A stretch of DNA of 34,025 nucleotides from positions 1-34,025 of the forward strand of contig CALVJW010000012.1 in the NCBI GenBank assembly GCA_944332435.1, read 5' to 3'. Shown here piece after piece: positions 32,456-34,025 of the stretch; the stretch's first letter is position 1, and every line of letters begins with the position of its first letter. Origin of the DNA: an uncultured Bacilli bacterium. Lineage in GTDB: Bacteria > Bacillota_I > Bacilli_A > RF39 > UBA660. The notes under the pieces were generated by a model. It was not told where the DNA came from. It saw nothing but the letters and a program-made list of their open reading frames with translations, and did not search any database. Made by a program: the position numbers and the translations under genes.

Positions 32456-33796
32456 TTACCATCCTCCCATGTATGTAATACGCGCAAATCCATCGCCATC
32501 ATTGCCAATCATTGTCTTTTCAGTATATGGATTTGGCATTTTATCATCTCCAGATATCATTTTAATGTTAACAAAATATTTTCCTGAATAATGTTTTTCG
32601 TTTCCTGTGTGGATAATATTAGTTTCTGTCGATCTTTTTGCAATAGAGTTGCATCCTTTGCATCCCGATACATATGAAGAACCTCCTCCAGCACCATTAG
32701 AAGGTACCCAATCAAATGTGTTACAATATCCACTCCTTGAACCATAGTATCCTCCGGCTCCACCGCCTAAACCATTTATTGTACTCATGCATAATATTCC
32801 ATTCTCACCAATACCAAATTTATATCCTCCAATTTGTGTAGAACCATAGCCATAAAAGTTTTCATTTTCTAACAATGTTTTACCATTTTTTCCTTTTAAA
32901 GTGCCTCCACTTCCACTACTTCCATTTTTAAAATAATATCCTCCATTATTAAGATAAAACCTGCTCATACCACCTGCTCCTGCAGCAACCATAATTCTTG
33001 ACTTTAAAGACTCAAAGTCATTCCAAGAGCCTCCTATTAATCGCACATCTGTGGCTCCACCGCCACCTCCACCAGCCGTATTTTCTGGATCATCATATCC
33101 CGTTCCACCGCCATTGTATCCTCCTTTTCCACCAACTGACGGATACCCAAATCCAGTTAGTCGATCATCATCTTTTATTAATTTCGCATCTTCTCCTCGT
33201 CCACCGACCTGAACATAAATATTTTCTCCGGCATTTAGAAAGATGTCTCCACTAACATAAGCACCTTTTCCATAAGATTGATTTCGTAAATTTTCTATGT
33301 ATTCTTCAGTATCTTCATAAGTTGAGCTTTTTCCTCCACGTGCTCCCCATAACTCAATCCTATATTTTCCTGTTTTAGGAACAACAAAAATTTGATCAGA
33401 ATTAATATTCTTAAAAACAACCGTTTTGTCCATACAGCTACCTAAAGAATAATTAATCTTACTGCTTTTATATTCTTTTCTAGCACATATCCCATTTACG
33501 AAAATTTTGAAAGTATAATCTCCGGCATGATTAATATGTACATATCCATTACTATAACCAACGAAGGGAATTTTTTCTATTACACGATCTTTTGAGGAAG
33601 TTGAATCAATTAAAAAGCCGTTTCTAATTTTAAATAATATATAACTATTTCCAATTTCTCGCATATTTAAGGCATCATTTATTACTTTGTTTATAAAGTA
33701 ACATGATGATAAAAAAATTGATGTTAACAAAACAATTATTGCAATAATTAACATTATTACCTTTTTATTAATGACATAATGTCTATTTTTTTTCAT
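32456..33796 (-). CDS. anchored glycine-rich protein with ALK-type Gly-rich domain
   Basis: The 446-residue protein has an N-terminal membrane helix (about 13-33), a small beta domain with two Cys, and, from about 148, a glycine-rich domain: KYRIELWGARGG, then AYVSGDIFLNAGENIYVQVG, GGYNGGGTGYDD, AGGGGGGATDVRLIGG and IMVAAGAGG. This succession matches the bacterial version of the ALK/LTK glycine-rich domain (Pfam Gly_rich), in which poly-Gly helices form a compact receptor-like fold. It is the first gene of the pair at the start of the pilus region and is likely exposed on the cell surface for binding. Confidence 0.8.
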   Translation of the reverse strand: MKKNRHYVINKKVIMLIIAIIVLLTSIFLSSCYFINKVINDALNMREIGNSYILFKIRNGFLIDSTSSKDRVIEKIPFVGYSNGYVHINHAGDYTFKIFVNGICARKEYKSSKINYSLGSCMDKTVVFKNINSDQIFVVPKTGKYRIELWGARGGKSSTYEDTEEYIENLRNQSYGKGAYVSGDIFLNAGENIYVQVGGRGEDAKLIKDDDRLTGFGYPSVGGKGGYNGGGTGYDDPENTAGGGGGGATDVRLIGGSWNDFESLKSRIMVAAGAGGMSRFYLNNGGYYFKNGSSGSGGTLKGKNGKTLLENENFYGYGSTQIGGYKFGIGENGILCMSTINGLGGGAGGYYGSRSGYCNTFDWVPSNGAGGGSSYVSGCKGCNSIAKRSTETNIIHTGNEKHYSGKYFVNIKMISGDDKMPNPYTEKTMIGNDGDGFARITYMGGW

Positions 33797-33816
33797 TTTA
33801 CACCTACCTTAACTTA

Positions 33817-33845
33817 AGTATAAAGAAAATTATTTTATTTTGCAA
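33817..33845 (-). promoter_or_regulatory. promoter of the glycine-rich gene pair, touching the intron end
   Basis: TTGCAA (33840-33845) and TATACT (33817-33822) on the minus strand are exactly 17 bases apart, followed by an AAGGTAGGTG ribosome site. The first base of the -35 coincides with the predicted last base of the group II intron. Confidence 0.65.
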
Positions 33846-33856
33846 TCGAATAGAGA

Positions 33857-33883
33857 AAAATAATTAAAAGTTTTAATTATTTT
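33857..33883 (-). other. domain VI hairpin of the group II intron
   Basis: AAAATAATTAAAA and TTTTAATTATTTT form a 13-bp AT-only inverted repeat around one base, between domain V and the predicted intron end. The place is right for domain VI, but its composition is AT-rich compared with the usual GC stem. Confidence 0.5.
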
Positions 33884-33894
33884 GTCCCTCTCAC

Positions 33895-33928
33895 ACCACC
33901 GTACGTACGGTTCGCGTATACGGCGGTT
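33895..33928 (-). ncRNA. group II intron domain V
   Basis: Read on the minus strand, CCGCCGTA (33919-33926) pairs with TACGGTGG (33896-33903) as the lower stem. TACG pairs with CGTA as the upper stem over a CGAAC loop, with a two-base CG bulge on the 3' side. GTGTGAGAGG follows. This is the catalytic domain V layout. Confidence 0.88.
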
Positions 33929-34023
33929 CAATTTATATTACAGTATGTACTTTTTTGTCTTAATCTTTCGTTAGATATTGCTGTATGTAATACTACTGTA
34001 CTTGCTACCCAGTAATATCCTCT
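33928..34023 (-). CDS. group II intron reverse transcriptase/maturase, C-terminal 31 residues
   Basis: The partial frame ends RGYYWVASTVVLHTAISNE and then LRQKSTYCNIN before TGA. It matches the usual C-terminus of group II intron reverse transcriptases (RGYWRxAxSPVLHRALTN). The frame stays open to the window edge. No HNH endonuclease follows, as is normal in class C introns. The stop codon overlaps the 5' edge of domain V. Confidence 0.8.
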   Translation of the reverse strand, partial: RGYYWVASTVVLHTAISNERLRQKSTYCNIN

Positions 34024-34025
34024 TC

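Larger units (their letters stand above)
33845..34025 (-). mobile_element. 3' end of a group II intron (bacterial class C likely), cut by window edge
   Basis: On the minus strand the order is maturase C-terminus (33928-34023), domain V, a domain VI hairpin, and an end TATTCGAT that resembles the usual class C intron 3' end (TACTCGAT). The 5' part and most of the reverse transcriptase lie beyond the window. The catalytic triad in domain V reads CGC, as in class C introns. Confidence 0.8.

Noticed and set aside
32998-33255. His/Leu-rich plus-strand frame
   Set aside because: Complement of the Gly-rich coding region (GGT/GGA codons read as histidine/serine/proline); not a gene.
33857-33883. AT hairpin with a T-run, read as a rho-independent terminator
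   Set aside because: It lies directly between domain V and the predicted intron end, the place of domain VI; its stem has no GC pair. A terminator role cannot be fully excluded.

Overview
This is an AT-rich bacterial window using the standard genetic code: TGA ends several genes and Trp is TGG. Sigma-A-like promoters (TTGACA/TATAAT with 17-bp spacers), strong Shine-Dalgarno sites and a Bacilli-like gene set (YugI/CvfD-type S1 protein, YutH-like protein, YfhO, SpoIID-like domain, PrgI protein) point to a low-GC Gram-positive. By inference it may be one of the uncultured gut Bacilli related to Mollicutes; a species cannot be named.

Left part (1-8.45 kb): mostly ordinary chromosome. It holds a tRNA-Thr/tRNA-Val pair, an S1-domain protein, a NifU-type Fe-S protein, a YutH-like protein, an acidic coiled-coil protein of unknown role, a membrane protein with a permuted NlpC/P60-like domain, a small UvrD-type helicase, a three-gene run (RmuC, YjdF-like membrane protein, small tail-anchored protein) and a rhodanese.

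Central and right part (8.5-33.8 kb): about 25 kb of minus-strand genes forming one envelope-machine locus. In transcription order it has (i) a surface pair, a glycine-rich protein and a DUF6273-like protein; (ii) a Tad operon with an Ig-like anchored protein, a large Cys-rich secreted protein, a minor pilin, CpaB/SAF, the TadA ATPase, TadB and TadC, closed by a terminator; (iii) a YfhO-type GT-C membrane protein; (iv) a pilin operon with a Flp-like pilin, two TadE-like pseudopilins and a TadZ/CpaE-like protein with a degenerate P-loop; (v) two VirB2/TrbC-like pilins behind a near-perfect promoter; (vi) a type IV secretion operon with VirB6, PrgI/VirB3, a VirB4 split into two genes, a SpoIID-M23 cell-wall hydrolase, a lipoprotein and a VirD4/TraG coupling ATPase. 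No relaxase, integrase or prepilin peptidase is in the window. The layout suggests a fixed chromosomal Tad-pilus plus T4SS apparatus rather than an obvious conjugative element, possibly for adhesion together with DNA or protein transfer. That function is inference.

Right edge: the 3' end of a bacterial group II intron (maturase C-terminus, domains V and VI) abuts the -35 box of the surface-protein operon. No stretch over 300 bases lacks a gene.
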